Shown in pieces: positions 53,738 through 62,921 of a stretch of DNA of 64,000 bases. Position 1 is the stretch's first letter. The number at the start of each line of letters is the position of its first letter. Location: positions 4,960,001 to 5,024,000 of the forward strand of contig NZ_CP009241.1 of assembly GCF_000758525.1 (NCBI RefSeq), written 5' to 3'. A model generated the notes under the pieces. That model was not told the DNA's origin, searched no databases, and saw nothing but the letters and a program-made list of their open reading frames with translations. The stretch is from Paenibacillus sp. FSL H7-0357 (lineage in GTDB: Bacteria > Bacillota > Bacilli > Paenibacillales > Paenibacillaceae). A program made the translations under genes and the position numbers.

Positions 53738-54697
53738 CTATTTAATTCCGTGTTTCTTGACATAGTCCAATACGATCTGGTAGTCCCGGTTGACATCGCT
53801 GAAGGTCGCATAATTCTTCGCGGTTGAGAACCATTCCAGTGTCGTGGCCTTCCGGGACTTCGCTGCTTTCTTCAGATCATCATTTGTAATCGGCTGGATC
53901 TCTCCGGTCTCAAAGGTGCGCTCCATCGCAGACTCTATGGCATCGCTCACCACCTGCTCCAGATCGGCACCCGAGAAGAATTTTGTATCTGCTGCAATCT
54001 TGGGCAGATTCAAGGCTTGAGCAGGTTTTCCGGCCATCTTCAGGCCCAGAATAGTCTCACGTTCGGACTCCTCCGGCGGCGGGACAAACACCAGGTGGTT
54101 GAAGCGGCCCGGACGCCGCAGTGCGGAATCGAGATACCAGGGTGTATTGGTGGCACCGATGACAAACACATTCTCATTCTCGGCTTGCAGACCATCCAGC
54201 TCCAGCAGCAGCTGATTCACCAGCATCCGGTCATGATGCTGGCGCATCTGATGGCGGCTGCCGCCCATCGCGTCCAATTCGTCGATGAAGATGACGCACG
54301 GTTTGTTCTCTCTGGCTTTCTCAAAAATATTATGCAGGTTGTTCTCACTTTGGCCCACATACATCGCCAGGATGGCCTGCAGCTCGATATGCATAAAATT
54401 CGCTTCAATCTCACCGGCTACCGCCCGTGCCAGAAAAGTTTTGCCGCAGCCCGGGGGCCCGAACAGCAGCAGACTGCCGCCCGCTTCTTTGCCGTAAGCT
54501 TTGAACAGCTCCGGCTGCTTCAGCGGCAGAATAAAGTTCATCCGGATCTTCTTCTTCACTTCTTCCAGACCGCCTACATCGGCGAAGGTTTCCTTAGGTT
54601 TCTCTGACTCGATAAGCGTTTGATCCTCTTTACTGAATTGAATGAGTTTCAGCCGCTTGCGCCTCTGTTCCATAAGCTCATCATGATCATCGGACAT
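53738..54697 (-). CDS. AAA+ ATPase (classical, Cdc48/FtsH-like module without protease domain)
   Basis: 319 aa. Walker A GPPGCGKT (80-87), Walker B VIFIDELDAMGG, sensor 1 VIGATNTPWYL, arginine fingers in ALRRPGRF, and the second-region lid SGADLEQVVSDAIESAMERTF. An N-terminal helix (EQRRKRLKLIQFSKEDQ) replaces substrate domains; no peptidase or membrane segment. Operon with a TPR membrane protein suggests a two-part machine that remodels or unfolds proteins at the membrane. Confidence 0.9.
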   Translation of the reverse strand: MSDDHDELMEQRRKRLKLIQFSKEDQTLIESEKPKETFADVGGLEEVKKKIRMNFILPLKQPELFKAYGKEAGGSLLLFGPPGCGKTFLARAVAGEIEANFMHIELQAILAMYVGQSENNLHNIFEKARENKPCVIFIDELDAMGGSRHQMRQHHDRMLVNQLLLELDGLQAENENVFVIGATNTPWYLDSALRRPGRFNHLVFVPPPEESERETILGLKMAGKPAQALNLPKIAADTKFFSGADLEQVVSDAIESAMERTFETGEIQPITNDDLKKAAKSRKATTLEWFSTAKNYATFSDVNRDYQIVLDYVKKHGIK

Positions 54698-54756
54698 TCA
54701 TCTCTCACCCCTATGGTTAATGTGATAAGTTTACCATATTTTAATAGGATTTGTTG

Positions 54757-55611
54757 TTACACCAGATGTGTTCTCCAGTGCTCCCAAGCGGTCAAATAGT
54801 CCTTCAAGTCATGCGGATGGACTCTGGCACAGATGCCAATCCGGCAATACAGCTGGAAGACTACCTCTTCTATCAATCTGGAATGTCCTATTGCCTCCTG
54901 CTTGAGCTGGTCAAACGCCTTAAACAAGGTGATCCTATTCAAGTCATCCGGTGAGGAACAGAACGCATAAGTGAAGTCATAGATGAGTGGTCCAACCATC
55001 GGCGAAGGGTCAATGACGCCCACCAGGCTGTGATCCTGAAATACAAAATTATGAACACCTGTATCGCCATGCAGAAGATACTTGTCCTCCGCGCCGGAGA
55101 TTCTGCCGGACAAGGCTTGTACTTTATCATTATCCTCCGCAGGCAATATGTCCCCCACATTGGAGCGTGCCTCTTCTAAACTGATTCTATTGAACTCAGC
55201 CCATGAATCCCGCGGCATTTCCAGGCGGCCCCATTGTGGCGCAGATGAGGTTTCATAATGGTTCAGAAGACCGGTTACAATGCCTGTCAGCCAATCTATC
55301 TTGGCACCGCGTTTATAATGAGTTGTACCCGCAGTATAGGTATACAGAATGTAGTTACCGTGCGGATCGGTATACAGCAGTTTTGGCAGCAGTGAACTCC
55401 CGGGATACGTTGCCAGCAGCAGTTCGGCGCAGGAAATGCTCTGCGGCCTGTCCACCTTCAGCACATATTTCTTTTCCTTATTGACGGTCAGAATGTATAC
55501 GAGACCTTCGGTCGTTCCTTTCATTTCCTCGCTGACTTGACTGTTCTGTTCAATCACTCCCAGGTCCTGAAGTGTATCAACTATCGCCTGGATATCAGGT
55601 CGCAACGTCAT
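54757..55611 (-). CDS. Aminoglycoside phosphotransferase-like kinase
   Basis: 284 aa, APH fold. Catalytic loop HGDTGVHNFVF and metal-binding GVIDPSPMVGP; the N-lobe ATP site includes YVLKVDRP. Substrate could be an antibiotic or a small metabolite. ATG 55611 has GGAGG at 9 nt. Monocistronic. Confidence 0.85.
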   Translation of the reverse strand: MTLRPDIQAIVDTLQDLGVIEQNSQVSEEMKGTTEGLVYILTVNKEKKYVLKVDRPQSISCAELLLATYPGSSLLPKLLYTDPHGNYILYTYTAGTTHYKRGAKIDWLTGIVTGLLNHYETSSAPQWGRLEMPRDSWAEFNRISLEEARSNVGDILPAEDNDKVQALSGRISGAEDKYLLHGDTGVHNFVFQDHSLVGVIDPSPMVGPLIYDFTYAFCSSPDDLNRITLFKAFDQLKQEAIGHSRLIEEVVFQLYCRIGICARVHPHDLKDYLTAWEHWRTHLV

Positions 55612-55705
55612 TCTAATCCGCCTCCAAATTTATACGTATTCTCTATTATAGGGACGGGTGATCCACAAGAGATAGGTATAGTTTGGATCTATTCAGACTT
55701 TGCAC
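55612..55705. other. Short gap, no feature seen
   Basis: 94 nt between two minus-strand genes; it should hold the promoter of the APH-like gene. No terminator for the esterase is clear. Confidence 0.3.
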
Positions 55706-56539
55706 TTATTGGGCCTCTTCTTGTGATTCCAGAGCGAATCTCAGCAGACGGCTGAGCGCTGCGGGCAGGACCGTAACATGGCCCTCTTGCGGGAATTTGG
55801 CCAGGCTGACCTGCAAGCCTTCCGCAGCAAGTGGGGCGAGCAGAACCGGCAGCTTCTCGGCATCCTCGACCATGTGATCCAGCTCTTCTGCGCCAATGGT
55901 GATCAGCAGTTTCCGCTGTAGTTTCAGCCCAGGATAGATGGCGGAGAACCGCTCCTGCTCAACTAGCAGGGAATAACCACCCCACCAGACCGAAGGGCTG
56001 CCGGCAGCGTAATGCGTGAACAGTTGCGGCCGTGTGAACAGGGCATGGAGGACGAGCAGACCGCCCAGCGAATGTCCGAACAGTGACTGGCGCTGGCTAT
56101 CCACAGGAAACAGCCCGGAGATCAACGGCATGATCTCGTTCTGCAGCAAATCGAGGAAGCTATCCGCGCCTCCATGTTCAGGCCAATCACTGCCGTCTGG
56201 CCGCTTCGGCAGTGATTCTAACTCCGCAGGCATCGTGAAATCATAGCAACGGCGGGTCATGTCAAAGGGTTCGCTGGAGGGATAGCCGATGGCTACAATC
56301 ACAACAGGATCATAGCCATGCGGCTTGCGTGTCTGCAAGCGCGCGGACTCTGCCAGCGTATGAAATACGGCATTCCCGTCGAGTGCGTAGATGACCGGGT
56401 AGCCCTCCGGCGGCGCTTCCCCGGAAGGATGGGAGACAAGGATCCGGTACTCCAGATTCCGCTCACCTGCGTAGAGGACATGCTCCTCACAACCACGGTG
56501 CGGATAACTCCGTTCAAGTTCTTTACTCATTACAATCAT
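55706..56539 (-). CDS. Alpha/beta-hydrolase esterase (siderophore-esterase type)
   Basis: 277 aa, putative_esterase/Fes-IroE-BesA group, cytosolic. Nucleophile elbow GHSLGG (Ser near residue 150), oxyanion region YPVIYALDGNAVF, and a late His in FPQEGHVTVLP. Family members hydrolyse ferric-siderophore trilactones. A Fur-box-like palindrome lies just upstream of the start, supporting a role in iron release; no siderophore uptake genes are in the window. Confidence 0.82.
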   Translation of the reverse strand: MIVMSKELERSYPHRGCEEHVLYAGERNLEYRILVSHPSGEAPPEGYPVIYALDGNAVFHTLAESARLQTRKPHGYDPVVIVAIGYPSSEPFDMTRRCYDFTMPAELESLPKRPDGSDWPEHGGADSFLDLLQNEIMPLISGLFPVDSQRQSLFGHSLGGLLVLHALFTRPQLFTHYAAGSPSVWWGGYSLLVEQERFSAIYPGLKLQRKLLITIGAEELDHMVEDAEKLPVLLAPLAAEGLQVSLAKFPQEGHVTVLPAALSRLLRFALESQEEAQ

Positions 56540-56551
56540 TACACTTCCCCC

Positions 56552-56572
56552 TAATGATAACCATTCTCATTA
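56552..56572. promoter_or_regulatory. Fur box upstream of the esterase gene
   Basis: Core TGAGAAT-G-GTTATCA (56555-56569, minus sense) matches the 7-1-7 consensus TGATAAT-N-ATTATCA at 12 of 14 arm positions, extended by TAA/TTA. It begins 13 nt upstream of the start codon, so binding would block transcription when iron is plentiful. Confidence 0.7.
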
Positions 56573-56779
56573 TTGGAGATTATAAAGGATACACGCCCGG
56601 GTATCCATGGACTCTATCCTGCTCCGGGCTTGGACAATGTGCTGAAAGCATCAATAACCGCTCTTCCAGCATCCGGTTAATCGCTACGGCCGATTATTCA
56701 AAATGTGTTCAACAAAAAGAGACACTACAATGTGTCCCATTAGAAATTGGTTGCCGCTTATACGCCTGCCCTTATAGGA
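56573..56779. other. Gap with no gene
   Basis: About 207 nt between the Fur box and the GNAT stop. No ribosome-site-linked frame, and no convincing terminator for the GNAT gene. Confidence 0.3.
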
Positions 56780-57622
56780 TTACACAGCCAGCCGGTAATA
56801 TGGCAGAGTAACCGCCGGCCTAAAACCAAGCTTTTGCGCCAAATAATATGAACCTTGATTTTCCAAACGACAAGCCCATACCGGCTCCAGATTATGCTCC
56901 AGACAATAATCGATCAGTGCTGAGCATACAGCAAGTGCGCAGCCTTTTCCGCGATGATTCTCCGCCGTTTCGATTCCGATCTCCAGCTTCCCCGCAGTGC
57001 GGCAAGACGCAAAAGAGGTAGCGGCAGCTTCACCGTCTGAAACTAAAGTATAGCCTATCCCTTCGGCAGCAAAATGCTCCTCATCCCGCCAAAAAAACCG
57101 GGGAACGACCGCTCCGCTCTGAGCCAGGAACTGTTCTTTGGTCGTACGCATGATAATGCCGTCAGGTCGCGGAAGCTGCGCCTTGGCATCCATGTAGGCT
57201 TCTCGGTTGAAGCAGAAGTTCACTCTTGTATTCCGCTCAATGGCCCGGGAATGATTCTCCAGGGATGAAATTCCGCTGTTTATCAGAGAGCTGTTATGAA
57301 TAGATAAAATAGAATCAAGGATAGGGGTCCACTCTGCTGCCGGATCACTTTGCAGCCACTCCGCACTCTGTCTCATTCCTGCTTGATTAGTCATATAATC
57401 ATGAAGTCCCCTTGTAAACGCCTCGTTGCCGGCCTCTCCAAACAATAAAGACATGCCATAGGAATGCACTACATAGAAGGCACGGGGATTGTGCACAGCA
57501 TCTACATAAACGCTGCCGGGAACAAGGTGCTCAAGCACTGCCCGTGCAAACATTGTGTTAATATTCACATGATCGAGCAGCGGCAAGCCTTTGAAATAAT
57601 CCTTGCTTTCAAGTTCTAACAT
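56780..57622 (-). CDS. GNAT-family acetyltransferase
   Basis: 280 aa. The C-terminal half carries the acetyl-CoA site (GIETAENHRGKGCALAVCSALIDYCLEH, with R/Q-x-x-G-x-A/G). The N-terminal half (ARAVLEHLVPGSVYVDAVHNPRAFYVVHSYGM) resembles a FR47-like domain. ATG 57622 has AGAGG at 5 nt and begins 1 nt after the stop of the metallo-hydrolase gene, so the two are coupled; upstream in-frame codons to 57685 overlap that gene. Confidence 0.85.
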   Translation of the reverse strand: MLELESKDYFKGLPLLDHVNINTMFARAVLEHLVPGSVYVDAVHNPRAFYVVHSYGMSLLFGEAGNEAFTRGLHDYMTNQAGMRQSAEWLQSDPAAEWTPILDSILSIHNSSLINSGISSLENHSRAIERNTRVNFCFNREAYMDAKAQLPRPDGIIMRTTKEQFLAQSGAVVPRFFWRDEEHFAAEGIGYTLVSDGEAAATSFASCRTAGKLEIGIETAENHRGKGCALAVCSALIDYCLEHNLEPVWACRLENQGSYYLAQKLGFRPAVTLPYYRLAV

Positions 57623-57623
57623 G

Positions 57624-58613
57624 TTATCCTCTCTCTTCTTTGAGTAGTAAATTAAAAAGCCAGCGGAAATTCCATTCATATACATGGGACATCATCCAAT
57701 GATCATACGGTGCCGGTATCCCCTTCTCCAGCCAGCGATCGGCGGATTCTCCACTCTGGGCAGCGTTTTCCGCGTAAGCCTGGATATCAGTAAGGTAACT
57801 TATCATTTCTGTAATGCTTTCCCTGCCGGTGACCCCGCCATGCCCGGGAATAACCAGATTGACATCAATCTCGCGCTCAATCCGTTCCAGAATCTCAATC
57901 CAGGCAACCGGAAAGCCGCTCAACATCGCCGGGTGGGAGTGGCTTAAGATAAGATCACCGGCAATCAACGCCTTGGCGTCTTCGATATACACCATCGCAT
58001 CGCTTTCCGTATGCCCGCCGCCATAGGTGAGCAGAGTAATCGAACGGGCCGAGCCGTGAATGATCAGTTGCCGCGAGAAAGTAACGGATGCTGTCACTCT
58101 ATGGATCATAGGCGTTGCCGCCAGCAGCGCAGCCTTGTCGGCAATTTCATAACCGAGTGCTTCGCGGAGCCGGGGATCTGCCGCAGCCTTTTCCCCTTGT
58201 TCCAGCATTTCGATTTGATTTCGCAGGCCGCTCTGCCAAGTATTCAGATCTGGAGCCCCGCCTTGAACCAGCACCTCCCGGGTAAGCGCTGTGGAGATAA
58301 TGATGCTGCCGGCAAATACCTGATTGCCATAATGATGATCTCCATGATAATGGGTATTGACTATGTATTTCACTGGCTTTCCCGTAAGCAGCTCTGCCTC
58401 AGAACGCAGGAACTCGGCTGCCTGCGGAAGACTGAAGGTGTCTACAACTACTGTTACATCGCCCAGATCTATGATCGACGCGTTCCCCAAAGCTCCACTT
58501 CCGGGAATAACGATAGCGGCCCAGACACCTTCCGACACCTGCTGCAATGTAAAATAAGGATTCGTATGCTTTACCTCCTCTATATCTACCTTATAATGGT
58601 GCGAATCTCTCAT
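57624..58613 (-). CDS. Metallo-beta-lactamase-fold hydrolase
   Basis: 329 aa. The zinc motif HxHxDH is YHGDHHYGN in VNTHYHGDHHYGNQVF, with later His/Asp residues in GGGHTESDAMVYI and LVIPGHGGVTG. Family members hydrolyse lactones, thioesters or antibiotics. First gene of a two-gene operon with GNAT. A terminator from the sugar-ABC operon separates it from upstream transcription. Confidence 0.87.
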   Translation of the reverse strand: MRDSHHYKVDIEEVKHTNPYFTLQQVSEGVWAAIVIPGSGALGNASIIDLGDVTVVVDTFSLPQAAEFLRSEAELLTGKPVKYIVNTHYHGDHHYGNQVFAGSIIISTALTREVLVQGGAPDLNTWQSGLRNQIEMLEQGEKAAADPRLREALGYEIADKAALLAATPMIHRVTASVTFSRQLIIHGSARSITLLTYGGGHTESDAMVYIEDAKALIAGDLILSHSHPAMLSGFPVAWIEILERIEREIDVNLVIPGHGGVTGRESITEMISYLTDIQAYAENAAQSGESADRWLEKGIPAPYDHWMMSHVYEWNFRWLFNLLLKEERG

Positions 58614-58690
58614 GCCTTTCTTCAGTGAGCGATCACAGATTTATCAGACATTATACTATATTATGGGAAGCTTGGAGTAATCATTTATTA

Positions 58691-58738
58691 GTAAAAAAAG
58701 CGGCGGAGTGCCTCTTAGCACTCCGCCGCTTTTTTTAC
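58691..58738 (-). terminator. Strong terminator of the sugar ABC operon
   Basis: Perfect 21-bp stem (GTAAAAAAAGCGGCGGAGTGC and its complement) with a CTCTTA loop, T-rich on the minus strand; 20 nt after the permease stop. Confidence 0.95.
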
Positions 58739-58757
58739 CAGTGAGTTCTGTCTTGAA

Positions 58758-59933
58758 CTATGCTCTTTGCTTGCGTGTCATTACATCAAAGATTACAGCT
58801 GCGGCCAGCACGCCGCCACGGATCATGTACTGATAGGAAATACCAACGCCTAGCAGGTTCATGCCGCTGGAAAGTGAAGCCATAACGACCGCACCGATAA
58901 TGGAACCGGTAACCTTACCTACCCCGCCGGCAGCGGATACGCCGCCAACATAAGCAGCCGCAATGGCATCCAGTTCAAACAGCGTTCCTGCTGTGGTAGT
59001 CGCCGACTGCAGGCGGGAGGTGAACAGTATCCCCGACAATGCAGACAAGAGTCCCATGGAGCAAAATACAATGTACGTAATTTTCTTAACGCTGATCCCG
59101 CTTAGATTCGCGGCTTCCGGGTTGCTTCCGACTGCGTAGATATGACGCCCGATTACAGTGGAGGTCGTCAGAATGTGATAGATGACAACGACGATCATCA
59201 CGATGACTACTGTCCACGAGAAGCCGTTATAACCTGCGAGAATCCAAGTGATGTAAGCAATGATGGCGGACACGAAGACCAGCTTGACGGTAAACATGCC
59301 GTTTGACAATACTTCGAAGTTGTATTTGAGCTTATTGTTCCGTTTGGAGAATTCAAAATAAATGAACAGGACGATAATGAGTGCGCCGATAATCAGCGAC
59401 AGCAGATTCAAATTGCCAACCTTGGCGATGGCCGGGATAAAGCCATTGCCGATCGCGTTGAAATGCTCATCCTTCACGATGATGGTTCCTGTCTTCTCCG
59501 TGACCCGGAGCAGCGCACCTCTGAAAATCAGCATCGCTGCCAGAGAAGCCACAAAAGAAGGAATACCCATCTGTGCAACCAGGAAACCGTTAAAGAGTCC
59601 AACAATAATCCCCATGATCAAAATAAGCGGAATGGTGAAATAGACCGGAACTCCTGCCTGCGTTAAGAAGATGGCGGCAATTGCCCCCAGGAACCCGGCT
59701 GCAAAACCGACGGATAAATCGATATGCCGGATCACAATGACCAGTGTCATTCCGACAGCCAGAACAGCAATGTAGCCAGTGGCATCAATCAAGTTGCTTA
59801 TATTCCGCGAAGACATAAACAGTCCATCCGTCATGATCGAAAAAGTCAGCATAATGACGAATAAAGCAATGTACATCCCATAATCCCGGATATTAACCTT
59901 GATCAATGATTTCGCTTCGTTAAATAATTTCAC
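58758..59933 (-). CDS. Sugar ABC transporter permease (CUT2, XylH/GguB-like)
   Basis: 391 aa, GTG start with GGAGG at 7 nt. About ten helices; BPD_transp_2 family signatures include ATGYIAVLAVGMTLVIVIRHIDLSVG and YAVGSNPEAANLSGISVKK. Third gene of the operon; forms the membrane channel. Length and motifs point to the xylose/multiple-sugar class. Confidence 0.92.
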   Translation of the reverse strand: MKLFNEAKSLIKVNIRDYGMYIALFVIMLTFSIMTDGLFMSSRNISNLIDATGYIAVLAVGMTLVIVIRHIDLSVGFAAGFLGAIAAIFLTQAGVPVYFTIPLILIMGIIVGLFNGFLVAQMGIPSFVASLAAMLIFRGALLRVTEKTGTIIVKDEHFNAIGNGFIPAIAKVGNLNLLSLIIGALIIVLFIYFEFSKRNNKLKYNFEVLSNGMFTVKLVFVSAIIAYITWILAGYNGFSWTVVIVMIVVVIYHILTTSTVIGRHIYAVGSNPEAANLSGISVKKITYIVFCSMGLLSALSGILFTSRLQSATTTAGTLFELDAIAAAYVGGVSAAGGVGKVTGSIIGAVVMASLSSGMNLLGVGISYQYMIRGGVLAAAVIFDVMTRKQRA

Positions 59934-59944
59934 GGGTCTTCCTC

Positions 59945-61465
59945 CTATTGCGTAGCAAGTTTCATTATTTTTTCTTGATCTGCGTCCTTTGCGGACAGCT
60001 CGCCTTTGATTTTGCCCTCGGCCATGACATACACGCGGTCACTCATTCCAAGCACTTCAGGCAGCTCCGAGGAAATCATGATGATGCTCATACCCTCGCT
60101 GATCAGCTTGTTCATAATCGTATAAATTTCAAATTTCGCTCCGACGTCAATGCCGCGTGTAGGTTCGTCCAGAATGAGCAGGGTCGGTCCTACAAACAGC
60201 CATTTGCCAAGGGAAACTTTCTGCTGGTTGCCGCCGCTTAAATTACCGACCAGCTGTTCAACAGACGGGGCTTTGATATTCATGGATTTTTTGTATTCGT
60301 TCGAAATCTTCACTTCTTCATTGGTGTTGATCATTCCCTGCGAAGAAATGGCCTCAAGATTAGAGACTGAAATATTTTGCTTGATATCCTGAATCAAAAA
60401 TAAGCCGTCGCCTTTCCGGTCTTCCGTCACATAGGCGATTCCCGCATTGATTGCGTCTTTGGTGTTCTTAAATACTTTTTTGGCGCCGTTCATATATAAG
60501 TCGCCATGTATTTTATAGGATTTCGGATTGCCGAAGATGCTTTGTGCCAATTCCGTCCGGCCTGAGCCCATCAGACCGGCGATGCCGACGATCTCGCCCT
60601 TTTTCACGTGGATGTTCACATCCTTGACCACATCCCGGCCCAGCTTGGGGTCAAATGCCGTCCAGTTCTTGACCTCCAGCACATCATTTCCGAAATGCTC
60701 AGTATTCCGTTTAGGGTAGATATCATCGATGTCACGGCCGACCATGTTCTTGATAATTACACTTTCCGATATTTCATTCTTGGCAGCATCAAGCGTGCAT
60801 ATCGTCCGTCCATCGCGAAGCACGGTGACATGATCCGCTATGGCAATGACTTCCTTCAATTTATGGGAGATCATGATGCTGGTAATTCCTTGTTTCTTCA
60901 GTTCTCTCAGCAGTTCCAGCAAGTTCTCACTATCATCTTCATTAAGCGCGGCTGTTGGTTCATCGAGAATAAGCAGCTTCACATCCTTGCTGAGCGCCTT
61001 GGCGATTTCGACCAGCTGCTGCTTGCCGACACCCAAATCCTTAATCAGCACTTCAGGATTGACGTTAAGATTCACTTTCTTCAGCATTTCCTTCGCTTTG
61101 ACAATCGTCTGATTCCAATCAACAATTGCGCCTTTCTTCACTTCGTTCCCGGCAAAAATATTCTCATAAACGGTTAGATCCGGAAACAGGGCTAACTCCT
61201 GATATATAATTGCGATCCCGGTTCTGACGCTGTCGCTAATTCTGCCAAAGCTCTGCACGTTGCCTTCGTAGACAATATCTCCTGAATATGTTCCATGCGG
61301 ATACACCCCGCTAAGCACCTTCATGAGTGTGGACTTGCCGGCACCGTTCTCGCCGACCAGACAGTGAATCTCGCCTTTGCTAACTTTGAAATTGACATTC
61401 GAGAGTGCCTTTACGCCGGTGAATTCCTTGGAAATATTGTTCATTTCTAAAATATATGGATTCAT
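59945..61465 (-). CDS. Sugar ABC transporter ATP-binding protein (CUT2, double NBD)
   Basis: 506 aa with two fused ATPase domains: first Walker A GENGAGKST (about 39-47) with the signature LGVGKQQLVEIAKALSKD; the second has degenerate Walker A GLMGSGRTE, followed by LSGGNQQKVSLGKWL and Walker B LLILDEPTRGIDVG. This is the XylG/RbsA/GguA architecture. ATG 61465 has GAAGGAG about 12 nt upstream. Second gene of the operon. Confidence 0.93.
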   Translation of the reverse strand: MNPYILEMNNISKEFTGVKALSNVNFKVSKGEIHCLVGENGAGKSTLMKVLSGVYPHGTYSGDIVYEGNVQSFGRISDSVRTGIAIIYQELALFPDLTVYENIFAGNEVKKGAIVDWNQTIVKAKEMLKKVNLNVNPEVLIKDLGVGKQQLVEIAKALSKDVKLLILDEPTAALNEDDSENLLELLRELKKQGITSIMISHKLKEVIAIADHVTVLRDGRTICTLDAAKNEISESVIIKNMVGRDIDDIYPKRNTEHFGNDVLEVKNWTAFDPKLGRDVVKDVNIHVKKGEIVGIAGLMGSGRTELAQSIFGNPKSYKIHGDLYMNGAKKVFKNTKDAINAGIAYVTEDRKGDGLFLIQDIKQNISVSNLEAISSQGMINTNEEVKISNEYKKSMNIKAPSVEQLVGNLSGGNQQKVSLGKWLFVGPTLLILDEPTRGIDVGAKFEIYTIMNKLISEGMSIIMISSELPEVLGMSDRVYVMAEGKIKGELSAKDADQEKIMKLATQ

Positions 61466-61561
61466 AATTAGCTTGTGCTCCTTCACAAAACAAGTCTTAG
61501 AATAGAGGAATAGTGATAGATGTATCTATCACTACTCCGTCTAAACTATGTTCAGGTGCGT

Positions 61562-62665
61562 TTACAGTCCCGTGAACTCGCTGGCTTCGTAATATTTGGA
61601 ATCAATGAGTGCTGCTTTGACATTGTCCTTGTCAACGACTTGAACATCGGTTTGCTTCGCTTGTACTTCAATCTTGCCGTTATCGTAGGAGCCGGTTGTT
61701 TCAGGCGTTTTGCCGTCGAGAATGGAAACCCCCATGTTGATTGCATCTTTAACGAGGTTGCGGACATCCTTGAACACGGTCATTGATTGTTTGCCGTCAA
61801 TGACGTATTGGATGGAAGCCTTCTCAGCATCCTGGCCGGAAATGATGAAGCTGGTCACTGCGGAATCCGAAGCGAATACGTCAGCAATGGAACGGGCTGT
61901 GCCGTCATTTGGAGCAAGGATGGCCACATCGCCCTTTTGATCAGCGCTTGCAGCGGTCAAGTGAGTTTGTGCTTTGTTCTTGGCTTCGTTGGCATCCCAG
62001 TTTGTGGTCACCTGGCTGATGATTTTACTGCGTTCCTCACGGGTCAGCTCTGCTTTATCCTTCAGAGCAACAGCTTCACTGGAGTTGGCGATGGTGAATG
62101 TGCCGTCAGAAATCTTCGGCTGAAGCACAGACCAAGCGCCTTCAAAGAACAGAAATGCGTTGTTATCCGAAGCTGCACCCGCGTACAAATACAATGGCTG
62201 GCCTTTGCCTTTGGCATGATCCACCAGGTATTGGGCTTGTGCTTTACCTACTGCGATGCTGTCAAAAGTTACATAGTAGTTAACGGCATCCGTGTTGTTA
62301 ATCAGGCGGTCATAGGCTATAACCTTGATGCCTGCTTTTTGAGCGGCCTCAGCTGCTGCAGCGGCGGCATCACCGTCTTGCGGACAAATGATCAGGACTT
62401 TAATGTCTTTGGCAATCAAGGCCTCTACGTTTTCTTTTTCTTTAGCAGAAGAACCTTGGCTGAACAGGATCTCCGAGGTATATTTGGTGTCTTTCAGCGC
62501 ATCCTTGAATCTTTGCTCATCCTGCACCCATCTCGGCTCATCTTTAGTCGGCAGCACGATGCCTACATCCACCTTACCGCCTGCACCGTTACCGCAAGCG
62601 GATACCAGCACGGCAAGCATCATGGCTACAAGCAATAATGGTATCGCTCTCAAAGACTTTTTCAT
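61562..62665 (-). CDS. Sugar ABC transporter substrate-binding lipoprotein (ChvE/XylF-like)
   Basis: 367 aa. Signal peptide with lipobox VLVSAC (Cys near 24), then a periplasmic-binding-protein type I fold with KVLIICPQDGDAAAAAAEAA and IAYDRLINNTDAVNYYVTFD. The order binding protein, ATPase, permease and the CUT2 subunits suggest uptake of xylose, arabinose, glucose or galactose; the exact sugar cannot be told. First gene of the operon. Confidence 0.92.
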   Translation of the reverse strand: MKKSLRAIPLLLVAMMLAVLVSACGNGAGGKVDVGIVLPTKDEPRWVQDEQRFKDALKDTKYTSEILFSQGSSAKEKENVEALIAKDIKVLIICPQDGDAAAAAAEAAQKAGIKVIAYDRLINNTDAVNYYVTFDSIAVGKAQAQYLVDHAKGKGQPLYLYAGAASDNNAFLFFEGAWSVLQPKISDGTFTIANSSEAVALKDKAELTREERSKIISQVTTNWDANEAKNKAQTHLTAASADQKGDVAILAPNDGTARSIADVFASDSAVTSFIISGQDAEKASIQYVIDGKQSMTVFKDVRNLVKDAINMGVSILDGKTPETTGSYDNGKIEVQAKQTDVQVVDKDNVKAALIDSKYYEASEFTGL

Positions 62666-62921
62666 TCTAAAAAACCCCTCCCTATATTTGGCTGCTGCTG
62701 TTCTTTCATCCTGATGTTATCATTTGAGCTATCCACCCGGAATAGAAAATTCTCCTTTGTTTCTTGAATATCCTCACATCACGGTCCAGCACTTTTTTTC
62801 ATCATAAAATACTGCACATGGCTATTTATTATAGGAAAGGTTTGATACAATTCTATTGACTTGTTAATGGCATAACATTAGCTTTCTCACATAATAGATT
62901 GACCTGAAAGGAAACGAAGAG
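62666..62921. other. Divergent promoter region
   Basis: 256 nt between the sugar-ABC operon and the asparaginase gene. A TTGACT hexamer (62856-62861) faces the asparaginase but has no good -10 at 17 nt; promoters for both directions are expected here. No operator palindrome is clear. Confidence 0.35.

Noticed and set aside
61787..62638. 283-codon plus-strand frame opposite the sugar-binding lipoprotein
   Set aside because: Antisense shadow of a clear binding protein gene; no family features.
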